A stretch of DNA of 64,000 bases from Prevotella sp. Its GTDB lineage: Bacteria > Bacteroidota > Bacteroidia > Bacteroidales > Bacteroidaceae. The DNA is taken from positions 124,001 through 188,000 of the forward strand of contig JAFVGZ010000003.1 of the NCBI GenBank assembly GCA_017478025.1. Direction: 5' to 3'. Under the pieces are notes generated by a model, which saw only the letters and a program-made list of their open reading frames with translations, had not been told where the DNA came from and ran no database searches. Position 1 is the first letter of the stretch. The number at the start of each line of letters is the position of its first letter. This document shows positions 1-9,202 of this stretch, in pieces. The position numbers and the translations under genes are program-made.

Positions 1-204
1 GGTATAGCCCTGCTTGCGGCTTTTGTCGTCAACAATAGCGACGGTATGTCGTTACCTGATTGGCTGGACAATGTAGTATTTGCCGGCAACTCAGGCAGCA
101 CGATATCTCCAAATGCTGAGGACGTTGAGGGATTTAACAAGTATCTTGAAAACTACAAAGCTTGTCTTCCAATAGAGAAGTCAGCTGTAGAGAACAAAAA
201 GTAA
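1..204 (+). CDS. FGGY-family sugar kinase, C-terminal end (probably ribulokinase)
   Basis: The window opens inside an open frame that ends in TAA at 202-204, leaving the last 67 residues. The tail (…DVEGFNKYLENYKACLPIE…) resembles the C-terminus of Bacteroidetes ribulokinase or xylulokinase of the FGGY family, which phosphorylates a ketopentose. Context supports a pentose role: transketolase follows after 27 bases and ribose-5-phosphate isomerase B after that. No catalytic motif lies in the visible part, so the substrate is inferred from neighbours and tail similarity only. Confidence 0.6.
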   Translation, partial: GIALLAAFVVNNSDGMSLPDWLDNVVFAGNSGSTISPNAEDVEGFNKYLENYKACLPIEKSAVENKK

Positions 205-231
205 TATTCTACTAATAACATAAACATCACT

Positions 232-2259
232 ATGGCAAACGAAATCAAAGTACTTAATCATGCAGCGGACAATATCCGCATTCTTGCAGCTGCTGCTGTA
301 GAAAAAGCGAAGTCTGGTCATCCTGGCGGCGCTATGGGTGGAGCAGACTTTATAAATGTGTTATATTCTGAATACCTGCAGTATGATCCGCAGAATCCTT
401 CATGGAAGGGACGCGACCGCTTCTTCCTTGACCCGGGACACATGGCTCCTATGCTCTATTCACAGCTTTGTCTGGCAGGCAAGTTTACCCTTGATGAGCT
501 GGCACAGTTGCGTCAATGGGGCTCTCCTACAACAGGACACCCTGAGTTTGAGATTGCCCGCGGCATAGAAAACACCTCCGGTCCTTTGGGACAGGGACAT
601 GTGTTCGCAATAGGTGCTGCTATAGCTGCAAAGTTTCTTGCTGAGCACACGGGCAACCCTACATTCCAGAAAGAAACTATCTATGCCTATATCTCTGACG
701 GCGGCATAGAGGAGGAAATCTCTCAAGGTGGTGCGCGTATTGCCTCTGTACTTGGACTTGATAACCTTATCATGTTCTATGACTCTAACGACATACAGCT
801 GTCCACGGAGACAAAGGATGTGCTCAACGAGGATACTGCGGCCAAGTATCGCGCTCTCGGATGGAAGGTTATTGAGATAAACGGTAACGACGCAGCTGAG
901 ATTCGCAAGGCGATAGAAGAGGCTAAGGCCGTGAAGGGACAGCCTACACTCATTATCGGTAAGTGTATCATGGGTAAGGGCGCGCTCAAAGAGGACGGCT
1001 CTTCCTATGAGGCAAACTGCAAGACCCACGGAGCACCACTCGGAGGCGGTGCCTTTGTCAATACAATAAAGAATCTTGGTGGCGATCCTGAGAATCCATT
1101 CCAGATCTTTGATGATGTAAAGGAACTCTATGCAAACCGTGCAAAGGAATTGGCAGGTATCTGTGCTGAGCGTTATGCCGAAGAAGAGGCTTGGGCAAAG
1201 GCAAATCCGGAGAAGGCTGCGCAGCTGGAGGATTGGTTTAGCGGTAAGACTCCTCAGATTGACTGGACAAAGGTGACACAGAAGGCTAATGACTCTACAC
1301 GTAGCGCATCTGCTGCATGTCTGGGTGCTCTGGCTGAGCAGGTGCCAAACATGATATGTGCTTCTGCTGACTTGTCAAACTCTGATAAGACTGACGGCTT
1401 CCTGAAGAAGACACGTGCGCTTACCAAGGACGACTTTGGTGGAGCATTCTTCCAAGCAGGTGTAGCAGAACTCACTATGGCATGTTGCTGTATCGGTATG
1501 GCTCTGCATGGAGGCGTAATACCTGCATGCGGTACATTCTTCGTATTCTCTGACTACATGAAGCCTGCCGTACGTATGGCTGCTTTGATGGAGTTGCCTG
1601 TGAAGTTCATCTGGACCCATGACGCATTCCGTGTGGGTGAGGACGGTCCTACACATGAGCCGGTAGAGCAGGAAGCACAGATACGACTGATGGAGAAACT
1701 GCACAACCATAGCGGCAAGCCATCTGTACTGGTTCTGCGTCCTGCAGAGGCTAAGGAAACTACTGAGGCTTGGAAACTGGCAATGGAGAATATGGCAACT
1801 CCAACAGCCTTGATTTTCTCACGTCAGAATATCGCAGACCTGCCTGAGGGTAATGACTATTCACAGGTGGCAAAGGGTGCATATATCATAGCAGGCTCAG
1901 ACGAGAATCCTGATGTTGTGTGTGTTGCATCCGGTTCAGAGGTGTCAACACTTGTTGCCGGAGCAGAATTGCTGCGCAAGGATGGTGTAAAGGTACGTAT
2001 CGTATCTGTTCCTTCTGAAGGCCTGTTCCGTGAGCAGCCTGTAGAGTACCAGCAGAGCGTTGTTCCTTGTGGAGCTAAGGTGTTTGGTATGACTGCCGGT
2101 TTGCCGGTAAATCTTCAGGCATTCCTTATTGGTGCTGATCCTAAATCAAAGATTTGGGGATTGGAGAGCTTCGGCTTCTCTGCTCCATACAAAGTACTTG
2201 ACGAAAAGTTGGGATATACCGCAGAGAATGTATATAATCAAGTTAAATCCATACTGTAA
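232..2259 (+). CDS. tkt: Transketolase
   Basis: This is a full-length transketolase of 675 residues, the usual size. It moves two-carbon ketol units between sugar phosphates in the non-oxidative pentose phosphate pathway, using thiamine diphosphate. Visible family features are SGHPGG with His30 near the N-terminus, the LDPGH segment with His70, the TPP and Mg-binding region near Asp156-Gly157, and the GVAELTM segment near residue 410 that carries the cofactor-activating glutamate. The start follows the kinase stop by 27 bases, and rpiB follows 14 bases after its stop. The three genes form a pentose-use group, probably cotranscribed. Confidence 0.95.
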   Translation: MANEIKVLNHAADNIRILAAAAVEKAKSGHPGGAMGGADFINVLYSEYLQYDPQNPSWKGRDRFFLDPGHMAPMLYSQLCLAGKFTLDELAQLRQWGSPTTGHPEFEIARGIENTSGPLGQGHVFAIGAAIAAKFLAEHTGNPTFQKETIYAYISDGGIEEEISQGGARIASVLGLDNLIMFYDSNDIQLSTETKDVLNEDTAAKYRALGWKVIEINGNDAAEIRKAIEEAKAVKGQPTLIIGKCIMGKGALKEDGSSYEANCKTHGAPLGGGAFVNTIKNLGGDPENPFQIFDDVKELYANRAKELAGICAERYAEEEAWAKANPEKAAQLEDWFSGKTPQIDWTKVTQKANDSTRSASAACLGALAEQVPNMICASADLSNSDKTDGFLKKTRALTKDDFGGAFFQAGVAELTMACCCIGMALHGGVIPACGTFFVFSDYMKPAVRMAALMELPVKFIWTHDAFRVGEDGPTHEPVEQEAQIRLMEKLHNHSGKPSVLVLRPAEAKETTEAWKLAMENMATPTALIFSRQNIADLPEGNDYSQVAKGAYIIAGSDENPDVVCVASGSEVSTLVAGAELLRKDGVKVRIVSVPSEGLFREQPVEYQQSVVPCGAKVFGMTAGLPVNLQAFLIGADPKSKIWGLESFGFSAPYKVLDEKLGYTAENVYNQVKSIL

Positions 2260-2273
2260 ATTTATTCTTGAAT

Positions 2274-2708
2274 ATGGCAAAAAACAAAATCGTAGGAGTT
2301 GCTTGCGATCACGCAGGCTTCCCACTCAAGCAGTTTGTTCTCCAGTACTTAGAGGAGAAGGGTATAGAATATAAGGACTTCGGCACCTATAGTGACCGCT
2401 CATGTGACTACCCGGACTTTGCACATCCTTTGGCAGAGGATATTGAGTCAGGAGTTGTATCATGTGGTATTGGCATCTGTGGTTCAGGTGAAGGAATGGC
2501 GATTACTCTCAACAAGCATCATGGAGTACGTGCAGGACTGGCGTGGAATGTTGAAATAGCACATCTTATTCGCCAGCACAATAATGCTAACTGCCTTGTG
2601 CTTCCCGGCCGTTTCGTTACCAATCGTGAAGCGGAGGTCATCATGGACGAATTCTTCAAGACACCATTTGAAGCAGGACGTCATCAGTTGCGTATTGACA
2701 AGATCTAA
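2274..2708 (+). CDS. rpiB: Ribose-5-phosphate isomerase B
   Basis: A 144-residue RpiB/LacAB-type isomerase that interconverts ribose 5-phosphate and ribulose 5-phosphate. Motifs seen are ACDHAG near the N-terminus, GICGSGEG (phosphate and active-site loop) and RQHNNANCL. The ATG at 2274 (MAKNK) is preferred over an in-frame TTG two codons upstream because MAKNK matches the usual family N-terminus. Its stop overlaps the start of dnaX (TAATG), so the two are translationally coupled. It follows transketolase, its pathway partner. Confidence 0.93.
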   Translation: MAKNKIVGVACDHAGFPLKQFVLQYLEEKGIEYKDFGTYSDRSCDYPDFAHPLAEDIESGVVSCGIGICGSGEGMAITLNKHHGVRAGLAWNVEIAHLIRQHNNANCLVLPGRFVTNREAEVIMDEFFKTPFEAGRHQLRIDKI

Positions 2709-4444
2709 TGGACTATATAGTATCAGCACGTAAATACCGCCCTATGACATTTAGTAGCGTGGTTGGTCAGGGAGCCCTGACCACCACGCTGCGAAATGCG
2801 GTTACCTCTGGCAAACTGGCTCATGCCTACCTCTTCTGCGGTCCTCGCGGAGTAGGTAAGACAACTTGTGCCCGCATTTTTGCAAAAGTAATAAACTGTC
2901 AGAATCCAACTGCTGCGGGTGATGCCTGCGGGGAATGTGAAAGCTGTAAGGCGTTTGAAGAGGGCCGTTCGCTAAACATTTTTGAACTTGATGCTGCATC
3001 CAATAACGGCGTAGAGCACATCAAGACGCTAATGGAGCAGACACATATACCGCCACAGACAGGACGATATAAAGTGTTCATAATTGATGAGGTACACATG
3101 CTCTCTACGCAGGCGTTTAATGCTTTCCTCAAAACTCTCGAGGAACCGCCTGCACATGTGATATTTATTCTTGCTACTACTGAGAAGCATAAGATTTTGC
3201 CAACTATCCTCTCTCGTTGTCAGATATATGACTTTGAGAGAATGTCTGTAAGCGATACTATAAAGCACCTTAAGCATGTAGCTGACCAAGAGGGTATTAC
3301 ATACGAGGAGTCTGCACTCAACATTATCGCGGAAAAAGCAGATGGCGGTATGCGTGATGCCCTGTCTATCTTTGACCAGGCTGCATCATTCTGTCAGGGG
3401 AACATCACTTATGAAAAAGTTCTCGAAGACCTCAACGTGCTTGATATTGACAATTATTTCAATATCGTGAAGTTGGCGTTGCAGAATAAAGTAAGCGACC
3501 TGATGCTGGTTGTCAATAACATCCTGTCTCGAGGTTTCGATGGCCAACACCTCGTTAACGGTCTTGCTTCACACGTGAGGAACCTACTTATGGCAGCCAA
3601 TCCACAGACAACGCAACTCATAGAGGCAAGTGATGAAGTCCGTCAAAGGTATGCTGAGCAAGCTAAGGAATGTCCTAAGCGATTTCTGTATAGTACGTTA
3701 AAGATACTCAATCAATGTGACGTTAACTATCGTATAAGCAGCAACAAGCGTCTGCTTGTTGAACTGACACTTATCCAGATGGCACAAATCACCCAGGAAG
3801 AAGATAGTGACGAAGGCTCGGGGCCTCGGCCCTGCATTAGACTAAAACATATCTTCAACACAATCGTTCCTATAGCAAGAGAGGAGCGACCTGTAGCTGC
3901 GACAAAACCTATCAGAAATAATGTCGTGGCTGAGCCGGTAAAGGAAGTTAAGTCAACACGTTCTGCCACATTACTCAAGGATATTGGTTTCTCCTTCAAG
4001 GGATTACGTGAGCAGAATGCGACAAACACTACAACTCACGAAGCATCCGTGACAAATCCGGATGATGATGAACCGTTCACCCTGGAAGATGCAAAGAGAG
4101 AATGGCTCTCTATAATTAATGTCATGAAGCAAGACAAGGCGCAGTTTGCCTTGTCGCAACGCATGAAGAACATTCACCTTGAGATGGAAGAATTTCCATA
4201 TCTTGTAGGAGTGGCAGAAAATAGTGTGCTCTATTCTGACATCAAACCCAGACAAAGCACCTTTCAGGCAGAGCTTGCACGCAAACTTAAGAACGGACAC
4301 CTTACATTTGAAATCAAGTTAGAAGAAAAAAAGACAAGCAAAGTCCTTGCACCTATTTCTCAAGAAGAGTTCTTTGAATCTCTATCCAAAGAAGAAAGCT
4401 CTTTCAGCGACATGAGAAAAGAATTGCAATTAGAATTGGAGTAG
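2708..4444 (+). CDS. dnaX: DNA polymerase III gamma/tau subunit
   Basis: The clamp-loader ATPase of the replicative polymerase, 578 residues. The N-terminal AAA+ domain has Walker A GPRGVGKTT at residues 45-53, four zinc-binding cysteines (64, 74, 77, 80), the Walker B segment DEVHML and the sensor segment LSRCQ. Domain III follows to about residue 370. The remaining 200 residues are the weakly conserved tau part. It overlaps rpiB by one base. Its 3' end forms the left arm of a long terminator stem, so gene and terminator overlap. No internal frameshift site for a separate gamma product was recognised. Confidence 0.95.
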   Translation: MDYIVSARKYRPMTFSSVVGQGALTTTLRNAVTSGKLAHAYLFCGPRGVGKTTCARIFAKVINCQNPTAAGDACGECESCKAFEEGRSLNIFELDAASNNGVEHIKTLMEQTHIPPQTGRYKVFIIDEVHMLSTQAFNAFLKTLEEPPAHVIFILATTEKHKILPTILSRCQIYDFERMSVSDTIKHLKHVADQEGITYEESALNIIAEKADGGMRDALSIFDQAASFCQGNITYEKVLEDLNVLDIDNYFNIVKLALQNKVSDLMLVVNNILSRGFDGQHLVNGLASHVRNLLMAANPQTTQLIEASDEVRQRYAEQAKECPKRFLYSTLKILNQCDVNYRISSNKRLLVELTLIQMAQITQEEDSDEGSGPRPCIRLKHIFNTIVPIAREERPVAATKPIRNNVVAEPVKEVKSTRSATLLKDIGFSFKGLREQNATNTTTHEASVTNPDDDEPFTLEDAKREWLSIINVMKQDKAQFALSQRMKNIHLEMEEFPYLVGVAENSVLYSDIKPRQSTFQAELARKLKNGHLTFEIKLEEKKTSKVLAPISQEEFFESLSKEESSFSDMRKELQLELE

Positions 4445-4471
4445 TTTCCGATATCTAATTGCAATTCTTTT
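4417..4471 (+). terminator. Rho-independent terminator overlapping the dnaX end
   Basis: A perfect 18-base inverted repeat: AAAAGAATTGCAATTAGA at 4417-4434 pairs with 4454-4471, and the T-run continues after it. The 19-base loop holds the dnaX stop codon. The left arm encodes the last dnaX residues. No T-run exists on the other side, so it should stop only + strand transcripts. Confidence 0.8.
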
Positions 4472-4488
4472 TTATTGTTGCTGTATTT

Positions 4489-4557
4489 AACAACTTACAA
4501 ACTGCCGCATTAACAACTTGTAAACTGCCGCATTACCAACTCATAACCTAATGCGTT
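4489..4557. repeat. Three tandem copies of a 23-base repeat
   Basis: Units start at 4489, 4512 and 4535 with an exact 23-base period. The first two differ at only a couple of bases (AACAACTTRYAAACTGCCGC is the shared part) and the third is more divergent. The array lies in the 126-base gap between the convergent genes dnaX and metA. It is not coding, since the period is not a multiple of three. Confidence 0.75.
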
Positions 4558-4570
4558 ACAGACTTACATA

Positions 4571-5494
4571 TTATGAGATTTCGTCGATGTTGTATGGAGT
4601 CTTTTGGTAAATGTAATAGTTTATCCAATTATGATAGAGAAGGTTAGCGTGTGCGCGCCATGTTACACGAGGTCCTTTGGCAGGATCATCGTCTATGTAG
4701 TAATTTATTGGTTTATCTACATCATCACGCTTGCCCAAATCTCGCTTGTACTCTGTATCAAGTGTGTCAGGATTATACTCCATGTGCCCTGTGATGTATA
4801 TCTCCCTGCCGTCACGTTCCATCATTATCGATGGTCCTGTTTTGGGCGATTGTGCAAGTATTGAGATTGCAGGACAAGCCTCAATATCTTTGGAAAGTGT
4901 GCCGGAATGTCTTGAATGCGGCATATTGAATTCTGAATCAAAGCCGCGGAAGAGTGGGCAATTCTCATACTCGGGGCTTATGTATTGAGGGAAAATACCA
5001 AACACTTTCTTGGGTAGTGATATCTTCTTGATGCCATGAAAAGCATAGAGTGCAGCCTGAGCAGCCCAACAGATATACATGGTAGAAGTGACATGAGTGC
5101 GAGCCCAAGTAAATATCTCGCTTATTTCTTCCCAATAGGTAACATCCTCAAAGGAATAATCCTCCACAGGTGCCCCAGTTACAATCATTCCGTCGAATTT
5201 CTTGTTCCTCAGTATGTCGAAATCAATATAGAATTGCTTCATGTGTTCTATCGGAGTGTTCTTTGGGGTATGACTCTTCAGTTTCATGAAGGTTACATCT
5301 ATTTGGAGCGGGGTGTTTGAAAGCAGACGTATCAAGTCTGTCTCTGTTGTTACTTTCAACGGCATGAGGTTAAGTATCACCATGCGTAGAGGACGAATAT
5401 CCTGTGTATGTCCTCTGGTCTCATCTATGACGAAGATGTTCTCGTCCTCAAGTCTCTTTATTGCAGGTAATTTATCAGGTAATCTTAATGGCAT
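4571..5494 (-). CDS. metA: Homoserine O-acyltransferase (MetA family; acetyl donor predicted)
   Basis: A 307-residue MetA enzyme that activates homoserine for methionine synthesis. The catalytic cysteine is Cys142 (ICWAAQAAL), and the His/Glu pair is His237 and Glu239 in GHMEY. Residue 111 is glutamate (GAPVED). In this family Glu111 is known to favour acetyl-CoA and glycine favours succinyl-CoA, so the product is probably O-acetylhomoserine, although homologues are often labelled succinyltransferase. It is the last gene of the minus-strand run, 71 bases after the ABC-F stop. That gap shows no recognisable SAM riboswitch. Confidence 0.92.
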   Translation of the reverse strand: MPLRLPDKLPAIKRLEDENIFVIDETRGHTQDIRPLRMVILNLMPLKVTTETDLIRLLSNTPLQIDVTFMKLKSHTPKNTPIEHMKQFYIDFDILRNKKFDGMIVTGAPVEDYSFEDVTYWEEISEIFTWARTHVTSTMYICWAAQAALYAFHGIKKISLPKKVFGIFPQYISPEYENCPLFRGFDSEFNMPHSRHSGTLSKDIEACPAISILAQSPKTGPSIMMERDGREIYITGHMEYNPDTLDTEYKRDLGKRDDVDKPINYYIDDDPAKGPRVTWRAHANLLYHNWINYYIYQKTPYNIDEIS

Positions 5495-5565
5495 GTATAA
5501 TACTCTTTATTCTAATATCGTTAATCTATATGTGTCTGTTTTCGAGTCTATTAGTTCTTGTTATC

Positions 5566-7545
5566 TTATTCTAAACTAAAATACTCTTCTTCCAACTTTT
5601 CCAGTTCTGCTTGCAGCTCAGTATATTCATTAACCATCTGCATGTTGGCAGCATTCTCAGGTTTCATCAGAGCCTCATCCAACTCTGCCTTCCTCTGTTC
5701 AAGAAGTTCTATCTGCTCCTCCAACTGCTTCCGACGCTTAGCCAGCTTAGCTTCTTTGCGTTGCTGGGCCTTGCGTTCCTCGTATGAAAGGGTGGGGGAT
5801 GAGTCTGCTTGCTTCTCGTTTTGGGCAGTTGTGGACTGTTGCTTACCCTGTGCCGGCTTTGATGGAGAAACGTTCTTAGCTTGTGCCTGGCTCATGAGGG
5901 TGGCATCATGTGAATTGCTTATCGCTTCTGTGATAGTCTGGGCTTTCTTATCACGCAGATAATCATAGATACCCCCGAGATGCTCTTTCACTATTCCTCC
6001 TCCAAACTCATAGACTTTCTCAACCAATCCATCCAGGAACTCACGGTCGTGACTTACCACGATTACCGTTCCGTCAAAGGCTTTGATGGCTTCTTTGAGC
6101 ACATCCTTGCTTATCATGTCAAGATGGTTTGTCGGCTCGTCAAGTATCAGGAAGTTTACAGGTTCCAACAGCAAGCGTATCATCGCAAGCCTTGATCGCT
6201 CTCCACCTGACAGGAACTTCACATACTTTTCCGAGTTCTCACCTCCAAACATAAAGGCTCCGAGTATATCGTTAATGCGTAGCCTTATGTCCCCACGTGC
6301 CACGTTGTCTATAGTTTGGAATACCGTAAGACTCTCGTCAAGCAGCTGTGCCTGGTTTTGGGCGAAATATCCAATTTGGATATTATGGCCTATTTTCAAA
6401 TTGCCTTCGTATGGTATTTCTCCCATGATACATTTCACGAGCGTGGATTTTCCCTCGCCGTTCTTGCCTACAAACGCAACTTTCTCTCCTCGCTTTATGG
6501 TGAAGTTTACATTATGGAAAACGTTGTGCTCGCCGTAGCTTTTTCCCACTTCATCGCATATCACAGGATAGTCACCTGACCGTAAGCATGGAGGGAACTT
6601 CAGCCTCAGGGCAGAATTGTCCACCTCATCCACCTCTATCGGCACAATCTTCTCCAGCTGGCGTATGCGTTGCTGCACCTGTATCGCCTTTGTTGCCTGA
6701 TAACGGAACCGTTCGATAAATGCCTTCGTATCAGCTATTTCCTTTTGCTGATTCTCATAAGCGCGCAACTGTTGTTCGCGACGCTCCTTCCTTAGTACGA
6801 CATATTCGTCATACTTGACCTTATAATCTACAACCTTAGAGCAAGAAATCTCCAACGTACGGTTTGTCACGTTGTTTATGAATGCCCTATCGTGAGATAC
6901 TAACACCACAGCCTGAGAACTTTGGCTCAGAAACTGCTCCAGCCATTGTATTGACTCTATGTCCAGATGGTTAGTAGGCTCATCGAGAAGCAGCACATCG
7001 TGATGCCTGAGCAACAGTTTGGCAAGCTCTATACGCATTCTCCATCCACCAGAGAATTCTGATGTAGGGCGGTCAAAATCCGAACGTGAGAAACCAAGTC
7101 CGGTAAGCGTACGCTCCATCTCAGCCTCGCGGTTCTCTGCACCCATCATCATGTATCTCTCGTGGTTTATGGTAAAGCGCTCCACGAGTTCCATATAGCT
7201 GGCAGATTCGTAATCCGTACGTTTCTCCATCTCCCGTTGCAGGGCATCGACTTTTGCCTTCATCTTATCGACATCGGCAAAAGCCTTGCGTGCCTCATCG
7301 CGCACGGTCGTATCATCCTGCAATACCATCACCTGCGGCAGGTAGCCAATAGTGCAGTCATTAGGCACAGACACCCTTCCCTCCGTAGGAGTATTGATGC
7401 CTGCAAGGATTTTCAGGAGTGTTGACTTTCCTGCCCCGTTCTTACCTACGAGGGCTATACGGTCACGCTCATTTATCACAAACGAAACGTCTGTGAACAA
7501 TGGCTTCACGCCAAACTCTACTTTAAGACCATCTACACTAATCAT
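5566..7545 (-). CDS. ABC-F family ATPase
   Basis: A 659-residue soluble protein with two ABC ATPase domains and no membrane segments, typical of ABC-F ribosome-associated translation factors (Uup/YheS-like). The first domain has Walker A GKNGAGKST at 34-42, signature SGG at 165-167 and Walker B LLLDEPTNHLD. The second has GKNGEGKST, LSGGERSRLAM and LILDEPTNHLD. A linker rich in Arg, Gln and Lys joins them. The last 90 residues form a charged coiled coil after a Ser/Gln-rich stretch. Its start overlaps the aroE stop by four bases. A role in antibiotic protection cannot be read from the sequence; a housekeeping translation role is as likely. Confidence 0.9.
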   Translation of the reverse strand: MISVDGLKVEFGVKPLFTDVSFVINERDRIALVGKNGAGKSTLLKILAGINTPTEGRVSVPNDCTIGYLPQVMVLQDDTTVRDEARKAFADVDKMKAKVDALQREMEKRTDYESASYMELVERFTINHERYMMMGAENREAEMERTLTGLGFSRSDFDRPTSEFSGGWRMRIELAKLLLRHHDVLLLDEPTNHLDIESIQWLEQFLSQSSQAVVLVSHDRAFINNVTNRTLEISCSKVVDYKVKYDEYVVLRKERREQQLRAYENQQKEIADTKAFIERFRYQATKAIQVQQRIRQLEKIVPIEVDEVDNSALRLKFPPCLRSGDYPVICDEVGKSYGEHNVFHNVNFTIKRGEKVAFVGKNGEGKSTLVKCIMGEIPYEGNLKIGHNIQIGYFAQNQAQLLDESLTVFQTIDNVARGDIRLRINDILGAFMFGGENSEKYVKFLSGGERSRLAMIRLLLEPVNFLILDEPTNHLDMISKDVLKEAIKAFDGTVIVVSHDREFLDGLVEKVYEFGGGIVKEHLGGIYDYLRDKKAQTITEAISNSHDATLMSQAQAKNVSPSKPAQGKQQSTTAQNEKQADSSPTLSYEERKAQQRKEAKLAKRRKQLEEQIELLEQRKAELDEALMKPENAANMQMVNEYTELQAELEKLEEEYFSLE

Positions 7546-8285
7546 TTATTCCAAATCTCCCATCCGGCTTCAGCCTGCAACAGCAGCATCTCAAGGCCGT
7601 TTTTCGTTAACGCTCCCTGTGCCTTACCTTTTTTCAGAAACAGCGTCTCATCAGGATTATACACCAAGTCATACAGCAGGTGTTGCTTTGTCAATGCCTC
7701 ATACGGTATATCTGGGCACTCGTTAAAGTGTGGCGCCATTCCGCATGGAGTACAGTTCACGATAACTGTATATTCATTCAGCAACTCTGGTGTTATCTGC
7801 TGATACTGAATAGTCTTATCTTTCTGACTGCGAGATACTAACACAGTTTCAATGCCAAATTGGTGTAACCCATAGCTTACCGCCTTGCTTGCGCCTCCGG
7901 TACCGAGTACGAGAGCCTTCTTGTGGTGCTTGTCCAGCAAAGGCTCTATGCTCCTCATAAATCCGATTACATCACTATTGTATCCCTCAAGATAAGGTGT
8001 GTCACCATCCTTACGGGTCACTTTCACCACGTTGACCGCGCCGATAGCCCGTGCCTCAGGAGACACATTGTCAAGATAGGACATCACCTTCTCCTTGTAT
8101 GGAATCGTGACATTGAATCCACACAGGTCAGGCGTGTAGTCAATTATTGCCTGAAGGTCAGTAATGACGGGCAGTTCATACTTGTCGTAATGAGCGTCAA
8201 TACCTTCATTAGCGAACTTCTCATTGAAATAGCCTGGTGAGAAAGAGTGTCCAAGCGGATAGCCGATGATACCGAATTTCTTCAT
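7542..8285 (-). CDS. aroE: Shikimate dehydrogenase
   Basis: A 247-residue enzyme that reduces 3-dehydroshikimate with NADPH in the chorismate pathway. Seen are the shikimate-binding segment GHSFSP, the catalytic-lysine motif NVTIPYKEK and the nucleotide-binding loop LGTGGASKAV. It is slightly shorter than the E. coli enzyme (272), normal for Bacteroidales. It overlaps the ABC-F start by four bases and lies 43 bases after ubiE. It supplies chorismate, which the trp operon in this window also uses. Confidence 0.93.
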   Translation of the reverse strand: MKKFGIIGYPLGHSFSPGYFNEKFANEGIDAHYDKYELPVITDLQAIIDYTPDLCGFNVTIPYKEKVMSYLDNVSPEARAIGAVNVVKVTRKDGDTPYLEGYNSDVIGFMRSIEPLLDKHHKKALVLGTGGASKAVSYGLHQFGIETVLVSRSQKDKTIQYQQITPELLNEYTVIVNCTPCGMAPHFNECPDIPYEALTKQHLLYDLVYNPDETLFLKKGKAQGALTKNGLEMLLLQAEAGWEIWNK

Positions 8286-8328
8286 TTGAGGTGTCGTGTT
8301 GCTTAGTTGTTATTATGAATTACCTACC

Positions 8329-9060
8329 TTATTTATATGCTATATACAAAGTACATATCCCGAAAGTAAGACGTTTGAAGTCTGCTTTTGAGAATCCTAT
8401 CCTTCTGAGTATCTCCATCATTTTCTCTCCTTGCGGAAAGGCCTCTATCGACTTGTTCAGATAGGAGTAAGCTTGTTTGTCTTTGCTTACCAGTTTGCCA
8501 TAGACAGGCAATACCGTATTGCTGTATATGCGGAACAGTTGCTTCATCGGAGTGGCAACGGGTGTTGTCAGCTCCAGTACGCAAAACGCTCCTCCCGGCT
8601 TCAATACCCGATACATCTCCTTCAGGCCCTGTTCTAAATCCTGGAAATTACGGATGCCAAAGGCTGCGATTACAGCATCATAGCTATCGTTGGGGTAGGA
8701 GAGGGCCGTACAGTCCTGCCGTTCAAAAGTGACGTATTCATCGAGATGTCTGTCTGCCACTTTCTTGCGGCCTATCTGCATCATGCCGTTAGAGATGTCT
8801 GTTGCGGTAACGTGGGCCTTGAGTTTTTCTGCTGTCAGAATGGCGAAGTCTCCTGTGCCCGTGGCGATATCAAGTATCTTTGCGGGGTGGGAGAGTGCTA
8901 ATTCTCCTATCGCCTTGTTGCGCCAATAACGGTCTATATTCCACGAGAGCCGATGATTAAGCGTGTCATACTTAGGGGCAATATTGTCAAACATTGCCTC
9001 TACCTGCGTAGCCTTGCTACCCTCTTCGCTATAGGGCTTTATCGTTTCTTGTTTATACAA
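8329..9060 (-). CDS. ubiE: Demethylmenaquinone methyltransferase
   Basis: A 243-residue class I SAM methyltransferase of the UbiE/MenG family, which performs the last C-methylation of menaquinone. Motif I is ILDIATGTGDFA, and the family segments AFGIRNF and EMYRVLKPGG are present. Bacteroidales make menaquinone only, so menG is the functional name. It sits between purC (separated by a 142-base repeat-bearing gap) and aroE in the same direction. Confidence 0.92.
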   Translation of the reverse strand: MYKQETIKPYSEEGSKATQVEAMFDNIAPKYDTLNHRLSWNIDRYWRNKAIGELALSHPAKILDIATGTGDFAILTAEKLKAHVTATDISNGMMQIGRKKVADRHLDEYVTFERQDCTALSYPNDSYDAVIAAFGIRNFQDLEQGLKEMYRVLKPGGAFCVLELTTPVATPMKQLFRIYSNTVLPVYGKLVSKDKQAYSYLNKSIEAFPQGEKMMEILRRIGFSKADFKRLTFGICTLYIAYK

Positions 9061-9081
9061 CTATTTCTTGATCATTCTGTT

Positions 9082-9161
9082 GCCCTTACAGGGCGTATGT
9101 TCTTATTGCTTTTATACCCAGGGCGCTGCCCTGGGCTATATGCTTTTGCCCTTTCAGGGCG
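9082..9161. repeat. Intergenic palindromic repeat cluster
   Basis: Three GC-rich palindromes lie in the gap between purC and ubiE: GCCCTTACAGGGCG at 9082-9095, CCCAGGGCGCTGCCCTGGG at 9117-9135 and GCCCTTTCAGGGCG at 9148-9161. The surrounding gap is AT-rich. I recall such CAGGGC palindrome groups as dispersed elements in Bacteroides and Prevotella, where they often give false hypothetical ORFs. A single related palindrome (CAGGGCAACGCCCTG) occurs near 12454. It may act as a transcript-processing or partial termination element inside the operon. Confidence 0.7.
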
Positions 9162-9202
9162 CACATTATTTATCCAAAATCACACTTACAAGAGTCTGTA
9201 TT

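Noticed and set aside
5495..5565. SAM riboswitch before metA
   Set aside because: The 71-base gap is AT-rich and shows none of the conserved SAM-I or SAM-II blocks; metA appears to be read from upstream.
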